Of a stretch of 64,000 bases of DNA, positions 47,977 through 60,285 are shown piece by piece (the first letter of the stretch is position 1; each line of letters starts with the position of its first letter). The stretch comes from Gaeumannomyces sp. JS-464 (Eukaryota; Ascomycota; Sordariomycetes; Magnaporthales; Magnaporthaceae), in the NCBI GenBank assembly GCA_002197995.1, contig NGZR01000006.1:2283001-2347000 (forward strand), read 5' to 3'. The notes under the pieces were generated by a model that made no database searches, was not told the origin of the DNA, and worked only from the letters and a program-made list of their open reading frames with translations. Made by a program: the position numbers and the translations under genes.

Positions 47977-48514
47977 ATAAATATAGCTTTGGACCCGCTA
48001 GAAGTATTATTTTAACCAGGCCAACGAGTCGCGTTAACACGGCCTTTAGCCACCTTTTTTGCCACGCCCGTTCGCACTTTTTTGCCACTTCCTAACCTTT
48101 TAACCAAGGCTTAGCACGACGAATATATAAAGCTGGTCACCCTCCCACTTTTTAAAGAAATTTTGCCTTAGAAAAATTCTAAACCTCCTAAAACGTGCTA
48201 AGAACTAGGAAGGCTAGTAAGGTTAGGAGGCTAGGAGGCCCAAACGCGTGCAAATAAAACCAAATAATAAATTATTTTTTTTACCACCGTTTAAATTAGG
48301 AAATTTGCCTGCAAAGTTAATACAATTAAAAATAGAAAATCTTTTTATAAATAAAGATACATTTTTTTACAAAAGCCCTGGTTATGCTTATTACAGGAGT
48401 AACTTTACTGAAAAAACCAGTAGGGGGTTAAAAAGCTTGAAAACATTTAGTAACAAACAGCTTTTTAATGTTCGTAAACAAACTTTTACTTGTTCCTTTT
48501 TCGGCAACTACACT
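47977..48514. other. AT-rich spacer, no confident gene
   Basis: Contains short G/A-rich direct repeats at 48200-48240 (AAGGCTAGTAAGGTTAGGAGG). A frame of 89 codons at 48248-48517 is AT-rich but not RIP-like in dinucleotides and has no recognised family. It is listed with the rejected items. Confidence 0.4.
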
Positions 48515-48517
48515 TAA

Positions 48518-48760
48518 GGGCGTGTTTGGTAGTAAATGGTTTTTTGGTTTTTTTTTTGCTAGTTTTTTAGTACTTGGAAATTCCTTTACCAACTAGTGCA
48601 TTTAAAAGCTTAAAACGTTTGGTTAAAAAAGAACTAACGGTTAAAATTTGATTTTTATAAAGTTTTGCAAAAGTTACCTTTAACTTAAATTTGGAAAAAA
48701 CGGTCGGTTTATAGCTTTTGTATGGAAAAAAAAAAAAACACCTTTACCACCAAACACGCC
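48518..48760. mobile_element. PIF/Harbinger-type MITE with TAA target duplication
   Basis: 243 bp with inverted ends GGGCGTGTTTGGTAGTAAA and, mirrored, GGGCGTGTTTGGTGGTAAA, flanked by TAA at 48515-48517 and 48761-48763. The GGGCGTGTTTGG end and a 3-bp TWA target are typical of Tourist-like MITEs. No coding capacity. Confidence 0.75.
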
Positions 48761-48763
48761 CTA

Positions 48764-50231
48764 ATAATGTAATCACTTCTTTCAAATCGTTTATTAATAA
48801 ACTCCGCGCAGGCACCTCGCAGGCAAACAGACCACACAGGCAGCAGATCACGCATGTCGCCTCTGTCCCAACCCCGGCTGGGATTGTGGAAAGCAGGGAG
48901 ATGGAAGCCAGCACGAAATCGCCTTGGCGCATTGGGGATTCAGGGTCCACCTTGTGGGGACACCGGGACATCTGGCGCGCCCGGGAAAGCTTTGGTGGCT
49001 TGGCCCGAGGCCCCCTGCTAACCCGGTAAGAGCCCATCAGGAAAAGGCGCCGTGTGTGGTTTTTAAGCCCCTGCTGGGTATTATTCGTTGGAGATGCCTT
49101 ATGCCAGTCACCTCGGCGTGCTCAGGGCCACCGCACGATGCGGCGGGCACAGAGGGGAAAAACCAACGGGCACGAGGGTGGACCGCGATGTTGGAACGCT
49201 CCATGGAGGGATTTCACCGTGCGTTTTTCCATATCAAGCTTTAAAATTATGCTTGGCTGCAATTTCCCCCGTTTTTTTTTTTGCGGCTACTGTTGGTGGG
49301 GACACCGAAGCGAGGCTTGTTTCCCCATTTTCCAGATCCGCATACGTCCATACTGTCATGGAGACCAACCAGCAGGTTAACCGCACTCAAAAAGGAAGGA
49401 GCGCGGCCAGCCATGGGCCTTGCAGCGGCTTGTCCCGCCTGCGGATATCGGATGTAGCCTTCCGGAACATCGGATGCGACTCGTTTAAGGCTGCAGTGGG
49501 GGAGGCCCCAATGACATGTGAACTAATGTAAAATTCGGGTCTTGGCCGCATGGTCTGCCATGCTTGTAACGCCCGCGGTACTGATCCGATAAATGCGGGA
49601 TCTCCGGCAGCACCCCCAGATTGACCCGCATACCCCTGATGCCCCTTTTCTCAATCTTGAGATTCATCCACTGCCAAGATGGACGACAGCTCGAGACCAA
49701 ACCAACATACCACTGCCAAGATGCATGACAGCTCGAGGCCAACGCACTTTCGACCTCGGTGTAATGGTGCCTACCTTCCCTTTATGGGGCGTGGGCCATA
49801 TAGAGCTGACCGAGAGATGAAAAATGAAGTTAATCCTATGACACACCGATATGCGGACTCGCGCCAACGTGCCGGGTATTTCTGGTGACTCCATCTTGGT
49901 CGGGCGGCAGAGCCCGCTTCCGTGCAGACAAAGGAGATTACAGCCTGGATTCCAATATGCGCTCGAAACTGCTTGTCTGGGGTGATTAGCTGTCACTAGC
50001 AGCTGTCTCGCGGTATCTTTTGCATTGTCGACCAACGCCCATATTCACCCCACCAAGGCGGACTTGGGCTCATAGGTGCATAGACAACAGATAGTTGGTT
50101 ATATATATCACAATCCTTCTCTACAGGGAACCTTTCATGAGCTTTGTCTGCACCGCCCGACTGCTCCATCTGCCCAGCAAGCCAGTCGACTCTCGGGTAT
50201 TGCAGCTCGTTCAATCTCTCTCTCGCTCGGA
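48764..50231. other. Intergenic, 5' side of the LysM gene
   Basis: GC-moderate sequence without a supported gene. Two near-copies of CCACTGCCAAGATG.ACGACAGCTCGAG lie at about 49669-49697 and 49711-49738, a short tandem duplication. No family motif in any frame. Confidence 0.5.
50097..50108 (+). promoter_or_regulatory. TATA-like box of the LysM gene
   Basis: GGTTATATATATCACAA lies about 130 bp before the ATG at 50232, with a CT-rich leader (TCAATCTCTCTCTCGCTC) just before the start. Position and sequence suit a fungal TATA element. Confidence 0.5.
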
Positions 50232-51370
50232 ATGTCTCGTTTCCTTTCCCTCGCCACTCTTGGCCTTCTGGTCACCCAGAGCGCCGGTGCCTCGGTGCAT
50301 CGCCGCTGGGACAGCGTCACACCGTTCTTCAAGACCGATCCCGGTGCGCCGTCAGACTGCAGCCTGTGGTGGAACACAGACGATGGGCTGCCCTGTGACG
50401 TTGCTCTCACCATCGCTGGTGCCACGGAGGCAGACTTGATTAGGCTGGTATGTTTGCATGCCCACTATCTGAGGAGATAGACAGGGTCTTGGGACACAAT
50501 AATAACAGCCACTCCATCTCCTAGAACCCGTCGGTGAAGTCTTGCCGGGACTGGGAGTCAAGCAGGTCCTACTGCGTCAAGGGTTCCGGCTCCGGCACTC
50601 CGGCTCCTGGCCCCGGCCCTGGGACCAACCCTCAGCCCGAGCCCGAGCCGGTGCCTAGCCCGACGCAGCCAACCACCCCCACAGCTACCCCAACAAAGCC
50701 GAGCAATGGGATAGAAACTCCCCAGCCCATTCAGGATGGGATGGTGGACAACTGCAACAAGTTCCACCTCGTTCTCGATGGCGATAACTGCTGGTCCGTC
50801 GCCAACAAGTACGGTCTTGGCGAAAGCCAGCTGCACCAGTGGAACAAGGGAATCGGGGGCGCCGCCTGCACCAACATGTGGACCGGCTACAACCTTTGCA
50901 TCAGCGTTTCGGGCTCACCCACCACCGGGCCCGTGGCCAACCCCACACCGGAGCCGATCCAGGACGGCATGGTCGGCAACTGCAACAAGTTCCACCTGGT
51001 GGCTTCGGGTGATAACTGCTGGAACGTGGCGAGCAAGTACGGTCTGGCCGAGTCTCAGCTCCAGCAGTGGAATACCGGCATCGGTGGCTCGGCGTGCAAT
51101 AACATGTGGACGGGCTACCACCTGTGCGTCGGGGTGTCTGGGGGCGGTTCGCAGACGCAGCCGCCCCCGGCCAGCAACACGCCGCAGCCGGTCCAAGATG
51201 GTATGGTTGGCAGCTGCAAGCGATTCCACTTCGTCCAAGGTGGACAGAACTGCGAGGGCATCTCGCGCAGCTACGGCATTAGCGTTGGCGATTTTGTGAG
51301 GTGGAATCCGGCCGCCGGGTCGGACTGCCGTGGTTTATGGGCCAACACGTACGCCTGCGTTGGCGTTTGA
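50232..51370 (+). CDS. Secreted multi-LysM protein (effector type), one intron
   Basis: Exons 50232-50447 and 50525-51370 (intron 77 bp, GTATGT...CTAG) give 353 residues. Residues 1-20 are a signal peptide (FLSLATLGLLVTQSAGA). A degenerate LysM-like unit spans the splice site (residues about 42-92: CSLWWNT, ADLIRLNPSV, YCVKG). A Pro/Thr-rich linker follows (about 95-140). Then come three LysM domains at about 147-200, 217-270 and 298-353 with C-x-K-F-H-x-V start, G-D-N-C-W, N-K/S-K-Y-G and W-N motifs, ending L-C-I/V or A-C-V-G-V. The first two are nearly identical to each other. LysM proteins bind chitin and can shield hyphae or bind released oligomers. No chitinase domain is present. Intact and unRIPed, 20 kb from the chitinase only because of the nested insertion. 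Confidence 0.92.
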
Positions 51371-51837
51371 GCAGGGAGTATCTGGTGGTGATTTCGGAAG
51401 CTTCGAAGCTATTGTTCAACTGCTTTCCTTTACTGTATTAGGTCCTTAAAGTAGTGTTTAATGTTAATTAAATATTTCACGCCCCTCGTGCTTGCGACAC
51501 CTTCGTAAATGAGAGAGCGAGGAGAAGACTTCCTGCACTCGTGGGAGGACAGCGTTGGGATCAAGGCAGTGGATATTTCAAAAGAGACGAAAGGGAGGTG
51601 CCGAGGACAATTAAAAGCATTGGTAACAAGTTAGGGTGACGTGGCGAAAAGCGAGTCCCCTTGCCGTAGCTGAAATCTAATCACTGGTTTCCAACTCCTA
51701 AAGCCTGTCTTAGGGTAAATGGTTTTCAAGTTTTTAAGTTTTTTGCTGCTTGGAAATACACTTACTGAAAAGTGAATTTATAAATCTAAAAAAACCCCGT
51801 TAAAAACCGGTAATTGCTAGTAAAAGTTGTACTTTTA
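51371..51837. other. 3' flank of LysM gene with MITE relic
   Basis: GC-moderate until about 51660. At about 51705-51780 the sequence TAGGGTAAATGGTTTTCAAG resembles the interior of the MITE at 48518-48760. No gene. Confidence 0.45.
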
Positions 51838-52090
51838 ATGTAGTTCACCACCGAATAGCGCAAACCACTAAATGGCGCATCCACACCTGATTTTCACTTA
51901 ATCGACGCGTATACTAAGCTAATATCGCTAAAAATTCATTTAAATTACTCGGAATTATATATATTAACCATTTTTACTTTTTTTTTTCTTTTTGTAATAA
52001 ATGCGCGTATTATATTTAGTTTTACTGCAAATATTATATCGCTAATAAATTATTATTGCTTTCTAATTTATTATAATTGGAATTTGCTGC
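51838..52090 (-). mobile_element. Fot1-like element, terminal fragment
   Basis: Matches the left end of the element at 61666: TTAATCGACGCGTATACTAAGC and ACTCGGAATTATATATATT are shared. It starts right after a TA with ATGTAGTTCACC, a RIP-like form of the ACGTRGTTTA end. About 250 bp remain before MULE3. Confidence 0.7.
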
Positions 52091-52105
52091 CACGACTTTA
52101 AAAAG

Positions 52106-54909
52106 AGGATTTTCCGGGGCACGCACCCTTTTTGCTCCGGCACGCACCCCACCCGATATTAGCCGCCATGCAATTTTCTATGGCGCGCTTATATAAATAA
52201 ACATAGGCTTTAATACAGGCGCATAAATAAAGGAAAGGGAGGGAATTAAATAAAAGTTATCGCCAAATGCAATTTATTAATAAAAAAATAAAAAAGCCGG
52301 TGTTAAACCGCCAAATTACATAGGAAAAATCTAAGGGCACGACGTTAAAGCCGTTTATCTAGGGCTACAAAAGGGCTTAAAAGCTCGCAAAAGGATTAAA
52401 AAACTCGCCAAAAGCCGGAGCAGGCGTTAAAAAAGGCGCGGAGGCCCCCCCGGCCGGCGTTAAGGGCAAGGTAGTGCCGAAAGTAAAAGCTAAACCCTCG
52501 TTAGCCTCGTTAGCCTCGTTACGTACATCCAGGGAGGCACCCAGTTCGTGTTGAAAGTAGTCCCGCCTTGCGCTGGCCCGTATACCCGTGCGGGTACGGG
52601 TACGAGGCCGTACCGCTAGCGCTTCGTTACCGAAAGGGCCGGTCCCTCGAAGCCGGCCTTTTTTAACCCCAACTGGCTTTATAACCCGCAACAAAAGGTC
52701 TTCCGTAAGGCGACTGCCCGGGTGCAGCCAAAAGCTATCCACGGCGGCAATCTGCAAGCCAGGGGCCTGCCGATTACGCCGTTAAGCTTTATGCAATGCA
52801 ATAAGCTCGTGGGGGCAGGGCAAGCCGTATTATGCACGCGTAAAGTTAATGCAAAAGCCGATATTTAGGCCGGTTAGGTGCAGGCGGGAAGGGAACGTTA
52901 ATAAGGCAAAGCGGTTAATTTGTTCGAGGAAATCAAAGCACCATAACGAGGCTTGTAAAAGGAACTCCCCTGCCTACGAACGGCCGGCGTAATCCCACTT
53001 TACGCGCGCGAGGGAGGCCCGTTAGCGGTCCTTAAAGGCCGTAATTTTATGCGCCGTTTACTTGCGAGTTGCCTGCTTAACTTGGGCTAACGTTAATCGA
53101 AAGGAAAAGTCGTACGTTTTAAGGGATCCGTAATTTCCTTCGGCGCCGGCGGTATTAATTACGCTTTAATTGGGGTTGTATTTGGTACAGCAATAAGCCC
53201 ATTGCCGTTGGAAAGGCTAAACGGTTTGTTGCAAGTAGTTAATTAAGCTCGTTTGCTTAAAAAATTCTTTTATAAGCTTATTTATAGCTTCCTTATACGC
53301 TTAACGGTCCCTGGTATAAACGACGTGCTTTTAAAGGGTAAAAAAGCCGGCCCGGGTATAGGAAACCTCGTTAGGGTTATATTAGTAAGCATTTAAGCCT
53401 TAGGCAAACCAAATCCGTCGGTAACTGTTATTAAAGGTACGTAAATCCTTTTCGTTAGCCTTGTTAACCTCGCCCTCGTTAGGCCCGGCCCGGCCCTTAA
53501 CCTTTGCCGGGCCTCGTTTTGGGCGTTTTAATTAAGGGATCTCTTAAGGGCTTTCGCGGCCGCAAATTTGCTTTATTTCTTCTTTATTTAAAGCATAACG
53601 TCGGCGTTTATATAATAAACGCAAAGCTGCATTTTCGCGAAAGGAAAACGGGCTTAAAAGCCGGCGCGCAAACGAGAATTTAAGTTCGTAAAAGCGACTT
53701 TAGGGGCCGGGATTTCGAAAGCTGTTAGAAAATCGCGAAAAGTACCGAAAAGCTAAAGGAAAGTCTCCTCCGTTTCGTTGTTTATTAGCCCCCAAAAAGC
53801 CGGTATCGTTATGCGTTTATTAGTTAGGATTACGGCCGTTAAAAGGTGCAAATTGTTGCGGTTCGTTTTGTAAATAACGTCGATTTGAAAGCAATGCGGG
53901 TTAGCTTAAAAAAAAGGGACGGCTTTCCCGTATGCCCAGGTAACGCCGGCAAAAGTGGTAGTCGTTTTTGGGTTTCGTTAAAGGAAATCGGGCGGGTTAA
54001 AAGCTTTAAACACGACCTTCGGGTCGTTTAAAGCGCGCATTAAAGCCGCCGCCAGCTTATATCCGTTAATTTCGACCTTTTTGTAACCTGCTTTATACCG
54101 GTACAGCGTTAGCAGGTTTTAAAGCACGTCGGGAAAGCGGCGGCGGCAAAGGTCGAATATCGATCGGGTGCGGACTGTAAAATCCTCGAACAAAAGGTTA
54201 AAAAACCTCCAGTGCCTGTCGGTAAAGGTCGAGGCTTGTTAAGCAACGGAAGGCCTTACAGCGTTTGCAAAGAGTCGGCCGTGGCTTTAGTGGGTAAAAC
54301 TCGTTATTTTGGCGATCCAAAAACCTCCGTTAGCCTTAAAGCGTTGCACGATAAAGCCGTAAATGCAGTTAAAGATTTGGGAGGTACGCGTGCGTAGTCG
54401 AAAGGCCCGGGAAGCCCGAGGCCGTGGCTGGAAAAAGCACCCGGCTTCGAGCTTTTTAAGGCCCTAATTGTCGGAAAAGGATCGCATTGTTGTGACGTGT
54501 ATACCTTCGGCGTTAAAATAGCCGTTAAAGGCTTGCATAAGGGCGTTATAGGTAAAGTAAAAGGTTAAAAGGACTCCCACGGGCTCGGCGGTCCAAAGGA
54601 GGCCGTCCTAGTACGTTGGAAGGTTCGGGGCTTAATCGGAGGCTTTAATAGCCTCGCCGGGAATCGAACCCGTAGCTTCGTCGGCGTTAAAGTCGTCGCT
54701 AAAAATGACGATAGCTTCGTTTCCGTCCATCGCGGCGGTTATTCTTATTATGCGGGGAAATTGATTGCTAATGGGCCAAAATGCGCGAAAATTAAAATTC
54801 CTTGCAAAATTGCGGTGTTCCGACACCGGAAAACACAAGGGCCGCATAGGCTAAAAGTGGGGAAGGGTGCGTGCTGGAGCAAAAAGGGTGCGTGCTTTGG
54901 AAAATCCTT
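52106..54909 (-). mobile_element. Mutator-like element MULE3
   Basis: 2.8 kb with inverted ends AGGATTTTCCGGGGCACGCA and the mirror of AGGATTTTCCAAAGCACGCA. Flanks TTTAAAAAG (52097-52105) and TTTAAAAAC (54910-54918) form a 9-bp near-duplication. The transposase reads on the minus strand from the ATG near 54750 (MDGNEAIVIFSDD). The DDE motif F-Q-I-D-V-I-Y-K-T-N is near 53895-53865 and N-N-E-T-E-E-T near 53785. RIPed, with stops. The open frame at 53846-54031 on the other strand is an antisense shadow. Confidence 0.85.
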
Positions 54910-54918
54910 TTTAAAAAC

Positions 54919-57400
54919 GCGCAGCCGGTTATCCTTTCGAATGTTATAACCGTGGCCAAAAAAGGGGGGTCGGTAAGCAAAGTGTAAAAGTCCTACAACG
55001 TAATGCACGCTTATAAGGACTTTGGTAAATTAACAAACTACGAAGGCTAAAAAGTAAAAAGGGCTGCTCCGCAAATTTAAAAGCGGATCCGGTTATATAT
55101 TAGCGGCGTGGCTAATGCGTTAGTATAACGCGTTCCGGTAAGCCACTAACCACGGGCTAAAGCCCGTAATTGCACTAATAAAAACCGACTTTTTAACAAC
55201 TCGGCTTTTACCCACCCCGCAAAAGTAAAGCCGCATTTACCGCGTTAACCGCTTTCCTAATTAGGCTAACGCTTTTACCGATTTTGCTTACGGCGTTTTC
55301 CGCATTTTAGCCCGCGATCTAATTTTTTATTTCCTTTTTTTTAATACCACCATTTGCGACCGACGCGGTATTTAACGCTTTCGTTTTCGTTTATTGCTTT
55401 ACTTTTGCTAAATTTTTTTTTTAATTTGCTTAATCGTTTGCTTTGCTTTTACTTATCGCGTATTAGTAATAGGTTTTTTTTTCTCCGCGCGCGCGATAGT
55501 AATCGCTCGCGCGGCCGTTTATCCGCTTTCGTTATTTTTAATTAATTTACATTTTTTAGCTATTTTCGTTTTACGATTTACTTTTATCCGTTTTTTTACC
55601 GTTATAATAAATTTCCTGCTTTTTTCTTTTTTACAAATCCCGTTTAATTCGTCGTTTATTCCCGCATTTAGGGTTTCGATTTAAGCTTATCGTTTTTCGC
55701 GTTAAAAAACGAGCAGTTTGTTGCTTTTACCGTTGTTCCTTTTTTACGCGGCGTTAAACGCGCCGATTGTTATTTCCGTTGCATTTCGCGGAATTGGTTT
55801 TGTTATTTACAGTTTAGTTTTAAGCGTATCGCGTATTACAAATGCAATTTTGCTAACTGCAAATGCATCGCTGTTTTTTCCGTCGTTATTTAATTATATG
55901 CCAATTAAAAGTTCGCGTTATTAAGTACAAATGCCGAAAAAGCTTTTAAGTTTTTTAAAAAAAAGTTTATATTGTTTAACGCAATATAAAACGTTTAAAA
56001 ACCGCTTGTAAAATAATGCCGAAATTTCCCGAAAATAGCATTCCGCTATTATATATGCGTTTATTAACTTTTTTTAATAGCGTTATAATTATTACCCTAT
56101 AGGGTTATTTCGCTTTTAACGCCGCGTACGAATAGCGTATCGTTGTTTTTAAACGCGCGGTTTACGCTATTAAATTTAAAAGCGACCGGTTCGACTTACC
56201 GCTTGTTATTTTATCGTTTAAACGGTTCCGCGTTAATAATAATATTGCGAACTTAATTTTACGCTTTTTTTTTCCCAAACGTTTACGTATAACGCGATTT
56301 AAACCTAGCTTTAAGCTTCGGTTTTTTCCTTTTATATTTGTTCGGTTTGTAACCACGCTTTCGCTCGCTATTATTATATTCGTTATAAATCGTTTATAAA
56401 GCGCGTTTTATAGCTCGTTTTTTTCGGGTCGGGTATCGGCTCGCCCGTTTACTTTAATGCGAAATCCGATTTTACAATTAATATTAGCATTCGTTTTCGC
56501 TTCGAGTTTTTTTAATTTTAGCCGTATTGTTATAACGTTTTCGCGTATTAATAAAAACGTTATTACACTTTTAATCGTTAACAATTCGAATTTTAGCAAT
56601 TTGTATAACGCGAGCGACGATAAGGATAAAACGAAAATAAAAGTAATAATAATAACAATGCGAAAAACGAAAAAGCGAATAAGGAAAAAAAAAGGAAAGT
56701 AAATAAAAAGGATTTTAAATTAATAGTTTAACCGCGTTTTAAAACGCGGAATTAACTTTGGAATTTGCGGTTTTTTTATTAGCGGAAGTTATATTAATTA
56801 ACATATATAACATTAGCGTTACGGAATTTTCCTTTTTTGCCCTTTTCTTTTTTTAGCTTATTACGCTTTCGTTTTACTGTTTGCATTTCGAAATCGCTAT
56901 TATTCGTTATAATATTCTCGTATTTCTTTTCGTAACGGTTTAGCGTTTCGTTTTTTACGAAAAGCTTAAAAAGGTTTAAATAAGCATTATATGTTTTTTC
57001 CACTAAATATAAACTTTTTTAATTTTACTTTGTTTTTCGTTTATAATACGGGCTTTATCGATACGGTTTATTAACCATTCCCGTTTTTTATTAACTAATA
57101 CGGCCGGTAATTAAAAGTTAGCTATTATTTGCTTAAAAACGGGATTTTCGTTTGCTTAAAGAATTTTGTTTATATTAAAACAGTAATATGCTTTAATAAA
57201 TAAGCTTTTTATTTTTACCATGTTAAATTTTATTATTTTAATTACCGTAATTTTAACGCGTAATTATTCAAGTTTTTTTTTAAGCGAAAGGAAAGAAAAT
57301 TGCTTAATTTTAACTATATTTTATTTTTTGGCTTATATTACTCCGCCGGCCGCCTTTTTTATTTCGTATACCTTTTAATTTGCTAAATTGCCGCAATTAT
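54919..57400. other. AT-rich RIPed DNA, unassigned transposon remains
   Basis: No gene. Frames of 60-80 codons are all made of AT-rich codons and lack family motifs. A lysine-rich stretch on the minus strand near 56800-57000 and CG-rich patches (CGCGCGCGAT near 55480-55520) suggest coding sequence of one or more old elements, but the type cannot be named. Confidence 0.4.
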
Positions 57401-60285
57401 AACTGTTTGGTATATATTTATAATTTAAGCCAATTTCTTTTTACATATTTTTCAACTATCGCTATTAATGTGCTTTTTTTAAACTTAAAAGTGCTTTTTT
57501 ACTAGTTAAAATAAACGAGGGTTTATACCCGTGGTTAGCAAAAAACGGGAACGTGCCGATAATTGCGTAAAAAAGGGAGTTAAACGCGAGTTAAATTGCG
57601 GAAAACTATTAGTTTTAATCTAATTGCTAATAATTAATATAAGTTTTTAATACGGTTTGCACTTTTTAATTTACGCGTTTCGTACCGCCGTTCGTTTAAA
57701 AGTGGTAAGTTATGTTTAAAAGCTGTTTAATTTCCAAACGTTAGCAAAAGTGCTGTTAAAAGTTACTAATCCAATTCGTTCCCTAATTTAAAACAATTAA
57801 AACGGGCTAGCTGTAAAAACGAACGAAATAGGTTATAAAGCGGTTTGCGCATTTTTCGGCTCGTATAAACGGTATCGCTTTTAAAATAACCTTTTTTAAC
57901 AGCTTATTAGTAATTACTTATAAAGCGGTATTCCCGTTTATTAAAAAAAGGCTTATTATAAAATCTATTTGCAAATATTTGTAAAACTGGTTAAAAATAA
58001 GCAAAAATTGCAAAAAGTTTTATTTTAAATTCCTTTAAATTTTACTACGGCTATAAACGTTATAATTGCGAACGAACCGTTTAATGCTACGGTGTATTAA
58101 AAGCTAGTAAGAATTTTTCGCTACGACGTGCGTAATACCGTTTTAACTCGGATGGCTTACAACGAAAACGTCGTGTATTTTTTTTTAAATTAGTACGCTT
58201 CGAAACTTATCCCGTAAATCGTTTTTTATTCCCGCCGCCATTATTATCGCTTTCGTAGTAAAAAAAGCTTTTAACATTTAAAGCTTATTCCTAAACCTTA
58301 GTTTGCTTTTGTTATGAATACGGCATTTTGCTTTTTACACTTTTAGGTTTAAAGTTAGGTTTAAAAAGCGCTTATCGCGTTTTATAAAACGGTATATAAA
58401 TTTGTACACGCTGTTTTACCTAGCCGTGCTTTCGAATAGCTCGCGCAAATCCGGGTTTTTCAACTATTAAACCTCGTTTGGGATTTCGCCGGGGCCTTTT
58501 TTTTAAACGTGAAACCGTTGTTAAAAATTTGGATCGCGCGTACCCAACTAAAAAAGTTTTCGAATAACAATTGCATTTTTTTGGCTTTATATTTTTCGTT
58601 CCTTTTTAAGCGGTTTTATTCCCTTTGTAATAAAACGTTTGCTATTACGTTTTTTTTATTTAAACGGTATTATAACTTAAAGTTATATTTGGCTAATATT
58701 TTTACTTAACGCGTTTACCGTTTTAATAAGCGCTAAAACTTTATAAAGTATTTTAAATTCTTATAATATATAAAAACAGTAAAGCTTTTATAATTGCAAA
58801 GGTTTGCGTTTTAATGCTTTAAATTATCGATAATAGCTAGCATTTTTTTATCGTGGACGGGAAAGTTGCGTTTTGCGGGTTTTAATTTACGGAATGGAAT
58901 TCCACTAAGCGCCTTTTTTGGTTGTTTTTTTTTGCATTAAGGTGCTTTTTAAAACAAACCTGTTATAATTCGTTTCCAAAAACGTAAACGCGTTTAAATC
59001 CCATTTTGTAAGCATATTAACTAATAAAAACAAATATTTTAAGCTTTCGAAAACGAATTAATATTTTTTCGTTTAATAAAAAAACGTTTTTTTATTAACT
59101 TCGTTAATAATGCGGCCGCTTTTAAAAAACCGGGGATAAAAGCTCGGTAAAAGTTTAAAAATCCTAAAAAATTGCGGACTTTTTGCGTAGTATAAAAAGC
59201 TTTTTAACGTTAAACGGCTTCCACTTTTTTAAAATCGGGGTTTACTTTTACGCTGGTTTTTATAATAAATATTAGGTATTTAATTTTTTTTTACCGCGAA
59301 TTGCGATTTGTTAAGGTTAACATGTAAATTATAATTTTAAAAACGCTTAAATATTTTCCGCATTTTATAAACGTGGTTTAACTGCAAGCTTTACGTATAT
59401 ATTACAATATTATTTAAATATATCGAGTAAAACTCGTTTAAAATTTTTTTTAAAATAATATTAACATACTTTTAAAAGGTGGTTAAAGCTTTTAATAAGC
59501 TGAAAAAGGTAACGGTTAATTCGAATAAGCCGTATTAAATGCACAAAACGGTTATATATTAATAGCCCTTTTTAACCCGGATTTTTTTAAAAGGGTTATA
59601 TTATATGCATTTTAATTAACCAGTAAACGTCGGCCAAATTGCGGAAAGTGTTAAAAATAAACGGGAAAAAGTACCAATCGAGCTGTAAAATAGCATTTAA
59701 ACTTTAATAATCGTAACAAAAGCGCAACTTTTCGGCCGGGTTTCGCACGAACAAAATAAAAGCTTCGGCGGGGGAATTACTAACCCGGATAAATCCTTTA
59801 TTAAGCAAATCTCGAAACGTCGTTTTTAATACCAAAAGTTCTTTCCGCGATATATTATATAAAGGTTTTTAAAGCAAAAAAAGCTTAACCTTATTAACGT
59901 TTTTTTTTAATTTTTATTTTATGGTTTACACCCGGTTTATACAGGTTTAGCTTATTTGCTTTTTACTTTATAAATAACGGGAGTAAATTGTAAAACTCCC
60001 GCGGAATAAGCTTTTATAATTAAGTTTTCGTTTTAAAAAAAATTTTTAATGCTTTTTTAACGTCGGATATAAAAGCCGCAAAAATCGCGGCTCGCGTTAT
60101 AAGTTTCCCTTTTATAATCACGATCGATTTGTAATATTAAACAAACGTAGCTATTTATATTTTTGCCACGTTCGGTTTTACTTTCCTTTTTTATAACCGC
60201 ATTTCCAACAGGAAATAATGCATTTAAAAGCGCTTTTTTCCCATTTATATTTTTAATATATATGGAATAAATACCGTTTAATAAT
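57400..60285 (-). mobile_element. Ty3/Gypsy element C, fragment, different subfamily from A/B
   Basis: On the minus strand a gag knuckle remnant C-W-K-C-G-Y-K-K lies near 60200. RT follows at about 59885-59450: LYNISRKELLVLKTTFRDLL, KGFIRVSNSPAEAFILFVR, then L-R-F-C-Y-D-Y-x-S-L-N-A. The RT-RNase H junction is near 59190-59070 (S-P-Q-F-F-R-I-F-K-L-L). The motif wording differs from copies A/B, so it is another Gypsy lineage. The gag 5' part is cut at the Copia LTR at 60286. The left limit is approximate. Confidence 0.65.

Noticed and set aside
48248..48517. 89-codon AT-rich frame with non-RIP dinucleotides
   Set aside because: No family similarity, no clear promoter, and it ends at a MITE; cannot be supported as a gene.
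49485..50035. Open frames upstream of the LysM gene
   Set aside because: Short, overlapping on both strands, and created partly by a small tandem duplication at 49669-49738.
53846..54031. Open frame with a similar partner at 43039-43299 and 45182-45421
   Set aside because: All three are antisense to the MULE transposase core, so their similarity reflects the transposase, not a separate protein family.
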